From assembly GCF_006438785.1 (NCBI RefSeq), contig NZ_RCZB01000003.1, forward strand, positions 526,964 to 590,963: a stretch of DNA of 64,000 nt, in the 5' to 3' direction. Both the position numbers and the translations under genes were made by a program. Each line of letters starts with the position of its first letter. Within the stretch, counting starts at the first letter, position 1. This DNA comes from Rhodanobacter glycinis. GTDB taxonomy: Bacteria; Pseudomonadota; Gammaproteobacteria; Xanthomonadales; Rhodanobacteraceae. Positions 6,461 to 15,543 of the stretch are shown here, one piece after another. The notes beneath the pieces are model-generated. The model made no database searches, was not told the DNA's origin, and worked only from the letters and a program-made list of their open reading frames with translations.

Positions 6461-8539
6461 TCAGTTGGCGACGCTGCTCAGCGCCACGTACGGTTCTTCG
6501 TGTGCGGTCGGGTGGTTGGTCTGCCAGGCCTGAATCAGGGCGCGCAGGCAGAACAGCACCATCGCCACGATCAGCAACATGAACAGGCCGGTCAGCGCCA
6601 TGTCGACGTAGTTGTTGGTGACGATGCGCTGCATCTCCGCCGCCGTCTTGGCCGGCGCCAGCAACTGGCCCTGCTGCATCGCGGCCGAGTACTTGTTCGC
6701 GGCGGCGGTGAAGCTGATCGGGCCGGTGAGCTTCTGCCAGCCGGCGGTCAGCGTGCAGATGATCAGCCACAGCGCCGGGATGCCCGGCACCAGCACGTAA
6801 CGCTCGCGTTTCAACTTCACCACCACCACGGTGCACAGCATCAGCGCGATCGCGGCCAGCATCTGATTGGCGATGCCGAACAACGGCCATAGCGTGTTGA
6901 TGCCGCCGAGCGGATCGACCGCACCCTGGTACAGGAAGTAGCCCCAGATGAAGACGCAGATCGCAGTGGCCAGCAGGTTGCCGGTCCACGATTCGGTTTC
7001 CTGCAGCGGCTTGTGGATCAGGCCGGCAATCTCCTGGATCATGAAGCGGCCGACGCGGGTACCGGCGTCCACCGTGGTGAGGATGAACAGCGCCTCGAAC
7101 AGGATCGCGTAGTGGTACCAGAACGCCATCATGCCGCCCCCGGGGATGATGTTGTGCAGCAGCTGCGCCATGCCCACGGCCAGCGTCGGTGCGCCACCGG
7201 CGCGGCTGAGGATGCTGTTCTCGCCGATATTCTTGGCCGTCTGAATCAATTCGTCCGGCGTCACCACGAAGCCCCACTGGCTGATCGTGGTGGCGGCGTC
7301 CTGCACGCTGGTGCCGATTATCGCGCTGGGTGAATTCATCGCGAAGTAGACGCCAGGGTGCAGCGAGGCGGCGGCGACCAGCGCCATGATCGCCACGAAC
7401 GCTTCCATCAGCATGCCGCCGTAGCCGACCAGGCGTGCCTGGCCTTCATTGGCGAGCAGCTTGGGCGTGGTGCCGGAAGCGATGATCGAGTGCCAGCCCG
7501 AGACCGCGCCGCAGGCGATCGTGATGAACAGGAACGGGAACAGGTTGCCGGCGAATACCGGGCCGCTGCCGTCGATGAACCGGGTCACGGCCGGCATCTG
7601 CAACATCGGCGCGGACAGGAAGATCGCCAGCGCCAGCAGCGCGATGGTGCCGATCTTGAGGAAGGTGGACAGGTAGTCGCGCGGCGCCAGCAGCAGCCAT
7701 ACCGGCAGCACCGACGCGCAAAAACCATAGGCGATCAGCAGCCAGGCCAGGGCCTTGGCGTCGAAGTCGAACAGCGGCGCCAGCGTGGCCGATTCGGCCA
7801 CGTAGCGACCCAGCCAGATCGAGACCAGCAGCAGCACCAGGCCGATGATCGACACTTCGAGAATCCGCCCCGGCCGGAACCAGCGAAGGTAGCCGCCCAT
7901 CAGCAGCGCGATCGGAATCGTGGCGGCCACGGTGAAGGTACCCCAGGGGCTGTGCGTGAGCGCTTTCACCACCACCAGCGCGAGCACCGCCAGCACGATC
8001 ATCATCAGCACCAGCACGCCGATCATCGCCACGATGCCGGGCAGCGGCCCCAGCTCTTCGCGCAGCATGTGGCCGAGCGAGCGGGCGTCGCGGCGCAGCG
8101 AGAGTCCCAGGATCATGAAGTCCTGCACCGCGCCGGCGAACACCACGCCGAACAGGATCCAGATGGTGCCGGGCAGGTAGCCCATCTGTGCGGCCAGCAC
8201 CGGGCCGACCAGCGGACCGGCGCCGGCGATCGCGGCGAAGTGGTGGCCGAACACCACCCACTTGTCGGTGGGCACGTAGTCGAGCCCGTCGTTGCGCAAC
8301 ACCGAGGGCGGCGCGCGAGTGGGATCGAGTTGCAGCACGGAGTGCTCGATGAACTTGCCGTAGAAGCGGTAGCCGATCACGAAGATCGCGATCGACGCGG
8401 CGACCAGCCAGATCGCGTTGATCGGCTCGCCGCGGCGCAGCGCCACCACGCCCAGGCAGAACGCGCCGACGATGGCGATGGCGACCCACATGATCTTGCT
8501 GGCCGGACTGGGCTTGGGGATGGCTGCTTGCGCTTGCAT
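6461..8539 (-). CDS. cstA: Carbon starvation protein CstA (pyruvate/peptide transporter)
   Basis: The product is 692 residues, the usual family length, starting at the ATG at 8539 with GAGGAG eight bases upstream; an in-frame ATG at 8623 would add an unlikely leader. It has many hydrophobic segments, beginning with IMWVAIAIVGAFCLGVVAL, and the conserved CstA landmarks: PTDKWVVFGHHFAAIAGAGP near the N-terminus, GAVQDFMIL, a GWHSIIASGTTPKLL loop and a C-terminal IWGYFLYQG...WPLFGIANQ. CstA/BtsT carriers take up pyruvate with protons and have been linked to peptide use during carbon starvation. The gene forms a two-gene operon with ybdD. Confidence 0.92.
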   Translation of the reverse strand: MQAQAAIPKPSPASKIMWVAIAIVGAFCLGVVALRRGEPINAIWLVAASIAIFVIGYRFYGKFIEHSVLQLDPTRAPPSVLRNDGLDYVPTDKWVVFGHHFAAIAGAGPLVGPVLAAQMGYLPGTIWILFGVVFAGAVQDFMILGLSLRRDARSLGHMLREELGPLPGIVAMIGVLVLMMIVLAVLALVVVKALTHSPWGTFTVAATIPIALLMGGYLRWFRPGRILEVSIIGLVLLLVSIWLGRYVAESATLAPLFDFDAKALAWLLIAYGFCASVLPVWLLLAPRDYLSTFLKIGTIALLALAIFLSAPMLQMPAVTRFIDGSGPVFAGNLFPFLFITIACGAVSGWHSIIASGTTPKLLANEGQARLVGYGGMLMEAFVAIMALVAAASLHPGVYFAMNSPSAIIGTSVQDAATTISQWGFVVTPDELIQTAKNIGENSILSRAGGAPTLAVGMAQLLHNIIPGGGMMAFWYHYAILFEALFILTTVDAGTRVGRFMIQEIAGLIHKPLQETESWTGNLLATAICVFIWGYFLYQGAVDPLGGINTLWPLFGIANQMLAAIALMLCTVVVVKLKRERYVLVPGIPALWLIICTLTAGWQKLTGPISFTAAANKYSAAMQQGQLLAPAKTAAEMQRIVTNNYVDMALTGLFMLLIVAMVLFCLRALIQAWQTNHPTAHEEPYVALSSVAN

Positions 8540-8709
8540 TGAGTGGCTCCTCGGCAATGCCGCAAGGGTCGCCCCGTCGGCGGCGAGGGTCAATGCCAAA
8601 ACAGGCCTGCCGGCATTAGCCATTGGTCGAATAGTCCGGTGCGGGCAGGCGCCACGGCGGTTTGCCGCAGGGGTACACTGGCCACCCTGCCGGCTACAAG
8701 GAGTTTGTC

Positions 8710-9513
8710 ATGCGTATTTCGGTTCGCCATGGCCTGCTGGGCCTTGCTCTCGTCGTTGCCACGTTGCCGGTGATTGCGGCCGGTTCCGGCCAGTTCAAGG
8801 ACCTGCTGAACAAGGTCAAGTCGTCGGCACACGGCTCGAATTCCTCGCTCGGCAGCAACCTGCCGGACAGCGACATCGCTTCCGGCCTCAAGGAAGCGCT
8901 GGCCAAGGGCACCACCAATGCGATCAACAGTCTCGGTCGCGACGGCGGTTTCTGGAACAACAGCAAGGTGCGCATTCCCTTGCCCGGCAAACTTGAACAG
9001 GCCGGCAAGCTGGCGAAACAGCTGGGGCAGGGCGCCAAGGTCGACGCGTTCGAGCTGAGCATGAATCGTGCGGCGGAGAAAGCGGTGCCGCAGGTGGCGC
9101 AGATCTTCGGTGACGCAATCCGCAAGATGAGCCTCAGCGACGCGCGCGGCATCCTCACCGGCGGGGATCATGCCGCCACCGATTTCTTCCGCCGCGTCGC
9201 CGGCGATGCACTGACCGCACGTATCCATCCGATCGTGGCCAAGGCCACCGAAAGGGTCGGCGTTACCCAGAAATACAAGGCGTTCACCTCCGGCAGCGGC
9301 AGCGGAGCGCTCGGTGGCGCGCTCGGTTCGCTGGGCTCGCTCGGTGGCGGCCACAAGGCGGGCAACGGCAACAGCCCGCTGGATCTTGACGATTACGTGA
9401 CGTCGAAGACGCTGGACGGCCTGTTTACCGAAATCGGCGACCAGGAGCAGTCGATCCGGCACAATCCGGGCGCGCGCACCACCGATCTGCTGAAGAAGGT
9501 GTTCGGCGGTTGA
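8710..9513 (+). CDS. DUF4197 exported protein
   Basis: This 267-residue protein starts at the ATG at 8710 with CAAGGAG upstream. It opens with a signal peptide (MRISVRHGLLGLALVVATLP, cleavage near VIAAG). The body matches the DUF4197 pattern: IASGLKEALAKGTTNAINSL, then a GFWNNSKVRIPLPGKLEQAG segment, AFELSMNRAAEKAVP, and a FFRR..GDALTARIHPIV helix, ending in VTSKTLDGLFTEIGDQEQ. A glycine/serine-rich linker (GSGSGALGGALGSLGSLGGG) interrupts the C-terminal part and is longer than usual. Periplasmic or outer-membrane-associated; no function is known for the family. Confidence 0.85.
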   Translation: MRISVRHGLLGLALVVATLPVIAAGSGQFKDLLNKVKSSAHGSNSSLGSNLPDSDIASGLKEALAKGTTNAINSLGRDGGFWNNSKVRIPLPGKLEQAGKLAKQLGQGAKVDAFELSMNRAAEKAVPQVAQIFGDAIRKMSLSDARGILTGGDHAATDFFRRVAGDALTARIHPIVAKATERVGVTQKYKAFTSGSGSGALGGALGSLGSLGGGHKAGNGNSPLDLDDYVTSKTLDGLFTEIGDQEQSIRHNPGARTTDLLKKVFGG

Positions 9514-9531
9514 ACCCGCTTGCGGGTTCAA
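9510..9531 (+). terminator. Hairpin at the end of the DUF4197 gene
   Basis: TTGAACCCGC-TT-GCGGGTTCAA is a perfect inverted repeat that contains the gene's stop codon. It is followed by CAAAATC rather than a T-run, so it is a weak candidate terminator or mRNA 3'-end stabiliser. Confidence 0.45.
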
Positions 9532-9654
9532 CAAAATCAGCATGGCGCTCTGGCTCTGTGCTTCTTGCGGTTGAAGCGCTGAATCATGCGGCTTGCATTG
9601 ACCCGCATCGATCCTAAATCACCAGGAGATGGCGATTCCACGTCGAGGCTCCAC

Positions 9655-10191
9655 ATGATCCGCGAAATCCTGAAAATGGGCGACCCGCGCCTGCTGCGCA
9701 TCGCCCCTCTGGTGCCCGCTGCGATGCTCGGCAGCGCGGAACTCGACGCATTGATCGTCGACATGTTCGAGACCATGCACGCCGCCGATGGGGTGGGCCT
9801 CGCCGCGCCGCAGATCGGCGTGGACCTGCAGCTGGTGATCTTCGGCTTCGACAGCAACGAACGTTATCCCGATGCGCCCGCGGTGCCGCGCACGATCCTG
9901 CTCAACCCGGTGATCACGCCGCTGTCGCAGGACATGGAAGAGGGCTGGGAAGGTTGCCTGTCGGTGCCAGGCCTGCGCGGCGCGGTGAGCCGCTACTCAC
10001 TGATCCGCTACGAAGGCATCGACCCGCATGGCGCGCGCATCGAACGCACCGCCGAGGGTTTCCACGCCCGCGTGGTGCAGCACGAATGCGATCACCTGAT
10101 CGGCCGGCTGTACCCCACCCGCATCACCGATTTCAGCAAGTTCGGTTATACCGACGTGCTGTTTCCTGGCCAGGACATGGGAGACGACTGA
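9655..10191 (+). CDS. def: Peptide deformylase
   Basis: This 178-residue metalloprotease removes the formyl group from nascent N-terminal methionine. All three motifs are present: GVGLAAPQ (46-53), EGCLSV with metal-ligand Cys101, and QHECDH (142-147) with the two metal-ligand His and the catalytic Glu. The start at the ATG at 9655 ([10 protein letters not shown]) is the normal beginning of the family; an earlier ATG at 9586 would add 23 atypical residues. It is not in the usual def-fmt operon, so a second def copy elsewhere is possible. Its stop overlaps the next start (TGATG). Confidence 0.93.
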   Translation: MIREILKMGDPRLLRIAPLVPAAMLGSAELDALIVDMFETMHAADGVGLAAPQIGVDLQLVIFGFDSNERYPDAPAVPRTILLNPVITPLSQDMEEGWEGCLSVPGLRGAVSRYSLIRYEGIDPHGARIERTAEGFHARVVQHECDHLIGRLYPTRITDFSKFGYTDVLFPGQDMGDD

Positions 10192-10472
10192 TGCGCGCGA
10201 TGTGGCGGGGCGCCGTGCTGGCGCAGAGCGATGACACCGTGGTGGTCGAGGGTAACCACTACTTTCCCGCGGCCTCGCTCCAGCGCGAACATTTTCGCGA
10301 CAGCGAACATCACACCACCTGTCCCTGGAAAGGCACGGCCAGTTATCTGGACGTGGTCGTCGGCGATGAGGTGAATGCCAACGCGGCCTGGTACTACGCG
10401 ACGCCTTCGGCGGCCGCCGCGCAGATCAGGGACAGGGTGGCGTTCTGGCGCGGGGTCGACGTGGTGGATTGA
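10191..10472 (+). CDS. DUF427 domain protein
   Basis: This 93-residue protein begins at the ATG overlapping the def stop codon, which implies coupling. It has the DUF427 pattern: GAVLAQSDDTVVVEGNHYFP, the STLREY-like position replaced by SLQREHF, TTCPWKGTASYLDV and AAWYYATPSAAAAQIRDRVA, ending in FWRGVDV. The TxCPWKG motif is the best conserved in the family. The function of DUF427 proteins is unknown. Confidence 0.85.
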   Translation: MRAMWRGAVLAQSDDTVVVEGNHYFPAASLQREHFRDSEHHTTCPWKGTASYLDVVVGDEVNANAAWYYATPSAAAAQIRDRVAFWRGVDVVD

Positions 10473-10478
10473 GCGACG

Positions 10479-11744
10479 ATGCCGGTTGCCGCCCGCGCTG
10501 CGCTCGCCGATGATGCAGCCTCCCCGAGCGAGTGCCACTCGATGCAGCCTGCGGAATCGACCCCGCCCGTTCACGTACATGCCGCCGCCCGCAACCCCGG
10601 CATCGACCTGCTGCGCGGGCTGGCGATCGTGCTGGTGGTGTTCAACCACATCGGCCTGCGTATCCCGTTGAAGAAAACCGCGCTGGCCGATGTGCTGCCG
10701 ACGTGGTTGTTGAGCCGGCTGAACTACAACGGTTATGAAGCGGTGTTCGTGTTCTTCGTGATCTCGGGGTTCCTGATCGCGGGCAATGCACTGCGCCGCT
10801 GGGGCAGCCTCGGGCAGATCGACATGCGCGCGTTCTATGCGCGGCGTTTCGCCCGCATCATGCCGTGCCTGCTGGCATTGGTTGGCGTGCTAAGCGTGCT
10901 GCATCTGCTGGGCGTGCAGGACTACACGATCACCCGCGCGGGCCAGTCGCTGCCACGCGCAATCGTCGCGGCGCTTGGCCTGCATCTGAACTGGTACGAG
11001 GGGCAGACCGGTTATCTGCCGGGCAACTGGGATGTGTTGTGGTCGCTGTCGATCGAGGAAGTGTTCTATCTCGCGTTTCCGGTCGTGTGCCTGCTCACCC
11101 GGCGCCGCAGGGTGCTGGTACCGATGCTGGCGCTGCTCGCGCTGTCGATGCCATGGACGCACGCGGCGTTGAGCGGCAACGAGATCTGGCAGGAGAAGGC
11201 GTATCTGCCCGGCATGTCGGCGATCGCCATCGGCGTGCTCGGCGCCTTGCTGGCATCGCGTTGGCAGGCGCCGCCGCGCACGCTCACCCTGCTGGCCTGG
11301 CTTGGCGCAATTGGCCTGGTGGCGGTGATGCTGGATGGCGCCGTGCTGTGGCATCTGCTGCACGATGGCTACCTGCTGGTACTGACGCTGTCGACGCTGT
11401 GCCTGGTGCTGGTCAGTCAGCAGCGACAATCGCACGGTGCAGGCAGGCCGGTGCGTGGTCTGGGCTGGCTGCGCTCATGGGGGCGCCTGAGTTACGAGAT
11501 CTATCTCAGCCACATGTTCGTGGTGTTCGCGGTCGTGCGGCTGTTCAGGCTCAGTGGCGCCGACCAGCGCCTGGGTTTCCTGTGGTATCTGCTGGCATTG
11601 CCATTGTGCTGGCTGCTGGGCGCGGCGGTGGAACGCTGGTTGTCGACACCGTGTGAACGCTGGCTGCGCCATCGGCTGGCGAAGTCGGGGTACATCGACA
11701 CAACGGCCTTCAATGCGGCCGGCGAGTCGGGCGCCACGCCGTGA
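10479..11744 (+). CDS. Acyltransferase 3 (OafA/YrhL-like) membrane protein
   Basis: This integral membrane protein of up to 421 residues belongs to the acyltransferase-3 family, which transfers acyl groups from a cytosolic donor to surface sugars or lipids. The N-terminal signature GIDLLRGLAIVLVVFNHIGL carries the conserved catalytic His, followed by GYEAVFVFFVISGFLI and FYARRFARIMP with the conserved Arg. About ten membrane segments follow, including WDVLWSLSIEEVFYLAFPVV and a late GRLSYEIYLSHMFVVF. The start is either the ATG at 10479 or the one at 10542 (MQPAEST); the first 38 residues are outside the domain. The acceptor is unknown. Confidence 0.88.
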   Translation: MPVAARAALADDAASPSECHSMQPAESTPPVHVHAAARNPGIDLLRGLAIVLVVFNHIGLRIPLKKTALADVLPTWLLSRLNYNGYEAVFVFFVISGFLIAGNALRRWGSLGQIDMRAFYARRFARIMPCLLALVGVLSVLHLLGVQDYTITRAGQSLPRAIVAALGLHLNWYEGQTGYLPGNWDVLWSLSIEEVFYLAFPVVCLLTRRRRVLVPMLALLALSMPWTHAALSGNEIWQEKAYLPGMSAIAIGVLGALLASRWQAPPRTLTLLAWLGAIGLVAVMLDGAVLWHLLHDGYLLVLTLSTLCLVLVSQQRQSHGAGRPVRGLGWLRSWGRLSYEIYLSHMFVVFAVVRLFRLSGADQRLGFLWYLLALPLCWLLGAAVERWLSTPCERWLRHRLAKSGYIDTTAFNAAGESGATP

Positions 11745-11833
11745 ATCGCCGGCCGCGGTGATGCAGGCAACGCCCGCTGAACTCCCGGTAGCGTAAGCTG
11801 TACACGGGCGGCTATCCGCCCGGGAGAGGTTCG

Positions 11834-12091
11834 GTGAAGAAAGAAGACGAAACGCACATGCAGATTGTTTCCGCGGATATCAGTTCGGAATCACTCACCG
11901 GCATGGTAATTTTCCGGCCGCACTGCGTGTCCCGCGCGGGCCGCAAGGTGCCCGAAGCCAGCAAGACCGGCAACTGGTATGCCCTGCGTCCCGCCGAGGT
12001 GCGCAGCTTTGCGCGAGCACTGTTGGACGCCGCCGATTCGATGGATCTGAAAGCGAAGATGCTGCAGGCAGCCAAGCCCGCCCTGGGCTGA
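11834..12091 (+). CDS. Small hypothetical protein
   Basis: This 85-residue soluble protein starts at a GTG with AGAGG five bases upstream. It has a beta-rich middle (GMVIFRPHCVSRAGRKVPEA, GNWYALRPAEVRSFARALLD) and a C-terminal helix (MDLKAKMLQAAKP). I do not recognise a family. Codon usage and composition look like the neighbours, so it is probably real. It lies between the acyltransferase and the convergent pyrF. Confidence 0.6.
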   Translation: MKKEDETHMQIVSADISSESLTGMVIFRPHCVSRAGRKVPEASKTGNWYALRPAEVRSFARALLDAADSMDLKAKMLQAAKPALG

Positions 12092-12125
12092 TGTTGTACG
12101 GGCGCAGGACTGCTGCGCAGGGCGC

Positions 12126-12959
12126 TCAACCGTGCCGGTACCGATTGATCGTGTCGCGCAATGTCTGCGTGGCGGTGCGGGCAGCCTGGGCGAAATCCTC
12201 GCCGCTGCCGGCGTAGAGGATCGCGCGTGACGAGCTGATCATCAGGCCGCTGCCGTCAATCGTGCGGCCGTTGCGTACCACCGCTTCGACGTCGCCGCCC
12301 TGGGCGCCGACACCTGGCACCAGCAGTGGCACATCGCCGACCAAGGCGCGTACTTCGGCCAGTTGCTCCGGCCAGGTGGCGCCTGTCACCAGTGCACAGT
12401 TGCCGTGGGTGTTCCATTCGCGCGCGACGATCTGCGCCACATGCTGGTACAGCGGCTTGCCACCGCCGCTCTCATCCGACACGAAGAGCTCCTGCAGGTC
12501 GGCGGCGCCGGCGTTGGAGGTGTGGCACAACAGGATCACGCCCTTGTCGGCGCGATCGAGGAACGGTTGCACCGAATCGCGGCCGAGGTACGGGTTCAGG
12601 GTGACTGCATCGGCGCCGTAACGATCGAACGCTTCGCTGACGTAATGCTGCGCGGTGCTGCCGATATCGCCACGCTTGGCATCGAGAATCACCGGCACGC
12701 CGGGATGTTTTTCATGGATGTGCGCGATCAGCCGCTCGAGCGCGTCTTCGGCACGCAGGGCGGCGAAGTGGGCGATCTGCGGCTTGAACGCACACACCAG
12801 GTCGGCGGTGGCGTCGACGATCGCGCGGCAGAACTCGAATACTGCATCGGGCTTGTCGCGCAGGTGCGCGGGGAACTTCGATGGCTCGGGGTCGAGGCCT
12901 ACGCAGACCAGCGAGTTGTTGCGGGTCCATGCCTGCTGCAGTGACTGCATGAAACTCAT
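12126..12959 (-). CDS. pyrF: Orotidine 5'-phosphate decarboxylase (type 2)
   Basis: This 277-residue enzyme catalyses the last step of UMP synthesis. The longer form and the opening ([15 protein letters not shown]) are those of the type-2 subfamily. The catalytic array is in [11 protein letters not shown] (Asp93, Lys95, Asp98), with [11 protein letters not shown] and the phosphate-binding [11 protein letters not shown] near the C-terminus. The start [11 protein letters not shown] is typical. The gene is alone, transcribed toward the acyltransferase, with a REP element upstream. Confidence 0.93.
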   Translation of the reverse strand: MSFMQSLQQAWTRNNSLVCVGLDPEPSKFPAHLRDKPDAVFEFCRAIVDATADLVCAFKPQIAHFAALRAEDALERLIAHIHEKHPGVPVILDAKRGDIGSTAQHYVSEAFDRYGADAVTLNPYLGRDSVQPFLDRADKGVILLCHTSNAGAADLQELFVSDESGGGKPLYQHVAQIVAREWNTHGNCALVTGATWPEQLAEVRALVGDVPLLVPGVGAQGGDVEAVVRNGRTIDGSGLMISSSRAILYAGSGEDFAQAARTATQTLRDTINRYRHG

Positions 12960-12985
12960 CGTGGTCTCCGCGCCTTTTCAGTGAA

Positions 12986-13167
12986 ACCCCTCTCCCTTCG
13001 GGAGAAGGGAAGGAATGAGGGTTCGGTCACAACGAAATACTTTGCAAGCCCGATCCCCCATCCGCCCTGCGGGCACCTTCATTCGGCACATCCATGTGCC
13101 TCATCCTTCGGGCGGCTTTCGCCGCGCAAATCGGCAATCCTGCCGATTTGTCTCCGAAGGGAGAAGG
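12986..13167. repeat. REP-type intergenic palindrome array, copy 1
   Basis: The stretch opens with CCCCTCTCCCTTCGGGAGAAGGG, continues through GAGGGTTCGG and CATCCGCCCTGCGGGCACCTTC, and closes with CCGAAGGGAGAAGG. It includes a perfect 10-bp hairpin CAAATCGGCA/TGCCGATTTG at 13127-13150. Related copies are at 22381-22498 and, inverted, at 40071-40187. This is the composite REP form common between genes of Xanthomonadales. Confidence 0.8.
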
Positions 13168-13176
13168 AAACCGCTG

Positions 13177-14838
13177 TTACGCCAGCTTCTTGTACTTCAC
13201 CCGATGCGGCTTGGCGCCTTCCTCGCCGAGGCGGCGCTTCTTGTCGGCCTCGTACTCGTTGTAATTGCCGGGGAAGAACTCGACGTGCGAATCGCCTTCG
13301 AACGCGATGATGTGGGTGGCGACGCGGTCGAGGAACCAGCGGTCATGCGAGATCACCATCACGCAGCCGGGGAATTCCAGCATCGCGTCTTCCAGCGCGC
13401 GCAGCGTTTCGACGTCCAGATCGTTGGACGGTTCATCGAGCAGCAGCACGTTGCCGCCCTGCATCAGGGTCTTGGCCAGGTGCAGGCGGCCACGTTCGCC
13501 ACCGGAGAGGCTGCCCACCAGCTTCTGCTGGTCGGTGCCCTTGAAGTTGAAGCGGCCGATGTATGCGCGAGACTGCAGCTCGTAGCGGCCGATGGTGATG
13601 ATGTCGGCACCGCCGGAGACTTCCTGCCACACGTTCTTCTTCGCATCGAGGTTGTCGCGCGACTGGTCGACGTAAGCCAGCTGCACGGTGTGGCCGAGCT
13701 TCACCTCGCCCTGGTCCGGTTTTTCCACACCGGTGATCAGCTTCATCAAGGTGGACTTGCCGGCGCCGTTCGGGCCGATCACGCCGACGATCGCGCCTGG
13801 CGGCACCTTGAACGACAGGTCGTCGATCAGCAGGCGATCGCCGAACGATTTGCTGACGTTCTTGAACTCGATCACTTCCTGGCCCAGGCGCTCGCCCGGC
13901 GGAATGTAGAGTTCGTTGGTCTCGTTGCGCTTCTGGTACTCGACCGAGTTCAGCTCCTCGAAGCGGTTGATACGCGCCTTGCCCTTGGATTGACGTCCCT
14001 TGGCGGCCGAACGCACCCATTCCAGCTCGCGTGCGAGTGCCTTCTGGCGACCCTTTTCGGAAGCTTCCTCGCGGGCCAGCCGCTCGCCTTTCTGTTCCAG
14101 CCATTCGGTGTAGTTGCCCTTCCACGGAATGCCGCGGCCGCGGTCGAGTTCGAGGATCCACTCGGCCGCGTTGTCGAGGAAGTAGCGGTCATGCGTGACC
14201 GCGACCACGGTGCCCGGGTAGTCGTGCAGGAACTGTTCCAGCCAGTCGACCGATTCCGCATCCAGATGGTTGGTCGGCTCGTCCAGCAGCAGCATGTCGG
14301 GCTTGGACAGCAGCAGGCGGCACAGCGCCACGCGGCGCTTCTCGCCACCGGACAGCGGCCCGATCTTGGCATCCCACGGCGGCAGGCGCAGCGCGTCGGC
14401 GGCGACTTCCAGCTGGCGCTCCAGCGCATGCGCATCGTTGGCGGCCAGCAGGTTCTCCAGCTTCTGCTGTTCGATCGCGAGCTTGTCGAAATCGGCGCCT
14501 TCCTCGGCGTACGCGGCATAGACTTCTTCGAGGCGTTTCTGCGCATCGAGGATCTCGGCAACGCCTTCCTCGACCGCTTCGCGCACGGTCTTCTCCGGAT
14601 CGAGCTGTGGCTCCTGCGCCAGGTAACCGATCTTGGTGCCCGGCTGTGCGCGTGCTTCACCCTGGAAGTCGGTGTCCACGCCGGCCATGATCTTCAGCAC
14701 GGTGGACTTGCCCGCGCCGTTCACGCCGAGCAGGCCGATCTTCGCGCCCGGAAAGAAGGACAGCGAGATGTCCTTGATGATCTGGCGCTTCGGCGGGACG
14801 ATCTTGCTGACCCCGTTCATGGTGTAGATGTATTGCAT
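13177..14838 (-). CDS. ettA: Energy-dependent translational throttle protein EttA (ABC-F)
   Basis: This 553-residue ABC-F ATPase binds the ribosomal E site and gates early elongation according to ATP/ADP. It has two nucleotide-binding domains in one chain: Walker A GLLGVNGAGKST and GVIGPNGAGKST, signatures LSGGEKRRVALC and LSGGERGRLHLA, and Walker B LLLDEPTNHLD and LLLDEPSNDLD. The linker carries the charged P-site-tRNA-interaction segment (LEWVRSAAKGRQSKGKAR). The opening MQYIYTMNGVSKIVPPKRQI is diagnostic for EttA among ABC-F proteins. It has no membrane segments. It is a single gene. Confidence 0.95.
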   Translation of the reverse strand: MQYIYTMNGVSKIVPPKRQIIKDISLSFFPGAKIGLLGVNGAGKSTVLKIMAGVDTDFQGEARAQPGTKIGYLAQEPQLDPEKTVREAVEEGVAEILDAQKRLEEVYAAYAEEGADFDKLAIEQQKLENLLAANDAHALERQLEVAADALRLPPWDAKIGPLSGGEKRRVALCRLLLSKPDMLLLDEPTNHLDAESVDWLEQFLHDYPGTVVAVTHDRYFLDNAAEWILELDRGRGIPWKGNYTEWLEQKGERLAREEASEKGRQKALARELEWVRSAAKGRQSKGKARINRFEELNSVEYQKRNETNELYIPPGERLGQEVIEFKNVSKSFGDRLLIDDLSFKVPPGAIVGVIGPNGAGKSTLMKLITGVEKPDQGEVKLGHTVQLAYVDQSRDNLDAKKNVWQEVSGGADIITIGRYELQSRAYIGRFNFKGTDQQKLVGSLSGGERGRLHLAKTLMQGGNVLLLDEPSNDLDVETLRALEDAMLEFPGCVMVISHDRWFLDRVATHIIAFEGDSHVEFFPGNYNEYEADKKRRLGEEGAKPHRVKYKKLA

Positions 14839-14925
14839 GTCGACTCCGGGAAGATGTGCCGCGGCAGACGCCCGTCGGGCGCCCGCAAACCCCGCATTAT
14901 AGCGGTTGCGCCAGCGTCCCGCGGC

Positions 14926-15543
14926 TCAGCTCGCCGATTTGCGGCGCCGGGGCGGTGCGGTTGTCGGCGTCAGGCCGGCCAGTAGCAGGTCGAGCAACTG
15001 GGCAAACGCGGCATCCTCGCCCGGCGTGTTCCACAAGTGGGCCATGCCGGGGTAGTGGAAGCGCGAGGTGGCGTCGAAGATCGCCAGCGCGGTGGCCTGC
15101 GCATCCACCTTGCGGAAGTCGCCGCTTTTCACGCCGGCGGCGACGATCGTTTCGATCTGCCCCAGCAGGTGTTCGACATGCTCGCCGACCACCTCGCGCG
15201 CGTCGGCCGCCAGCGCGCTATAGGTGGCGAACAGTTCGGGTTCGCCCAGAACCTTGTTGCGCTTGATGTCGCGCAGCGCAGTCAGCCATTGACGAAGCCG
15301 GGCCGGTGGCGCGGTACGACTGGTGGCGATGGCATCAAGCGGCGCCATGACCCGTTCCAGCCAGCCGCGCAGCACCGCATCGCGCAGTGCCACCTTGCTG
15401 GCGAAATGGCGATACACGCTGCCGTGGCTGACTCCGAGTGCCTGCGCCACATCGACCACGGTGGCCTTGCCGGGACCGTAGCGGCGCAACACCTCCTCGG
15501 CCGCGGCGAGGATGCGTTCGGGAGTCAGTGCGGAGTCGTTCAT
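14926..15543 (-). CDS. TetR-family regulator
   Basis: This 205-residue regulator has the TetR helix-turn-helix in its first 55 residues: ERILAAAEEVLRRYGPGKAT, then VVDVAQALGVSHGSVYRHFA and SKVALRDAVL. The C-terminal domain resembles the YbjK/TetR_C_7 type with a FATYSALAADAREVV helix. The start overlaps the stop of the NmrA-family gene by four bases (ATGA), so it is the last gene of a three-gene operon (aldo/keto reductase, NmrA protein, regulator). It is a good candidate to bind the 18-bp inverted repeat upstream of that operon. Confidence 0.88.
   Translation of the reverse strand: MNDSALTPERILAAAEEVLRRYGPGKATVVDVAQALGVSHGSVYRHFASKVALRDAVLRGWLERVMAPLDAIATSRTAPPARLRQWLTALRDIKRNKVLGEPELFATYSALAADAREVVGEHVEHLLGQIETIVAAGVKSGDFRKVDAQATALAIFDATSRFHYPGMAHLWNTPGEDAAFAQLLDLLLAGLTPTTAPPRRRKSAS

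Noticed and set aside
7358..8542. A 394-codon plus-strand frame full of Arg, Gln and His
   Set aside because: It is antisense to cstA and has low-complexity composition.
13015..14985. A 656-codon plus-strand frame across the ettA region
   Set aside because: It is antisense to ettA, which has complete ABC-F motifs; the plus-strand product has no recognisable domain.
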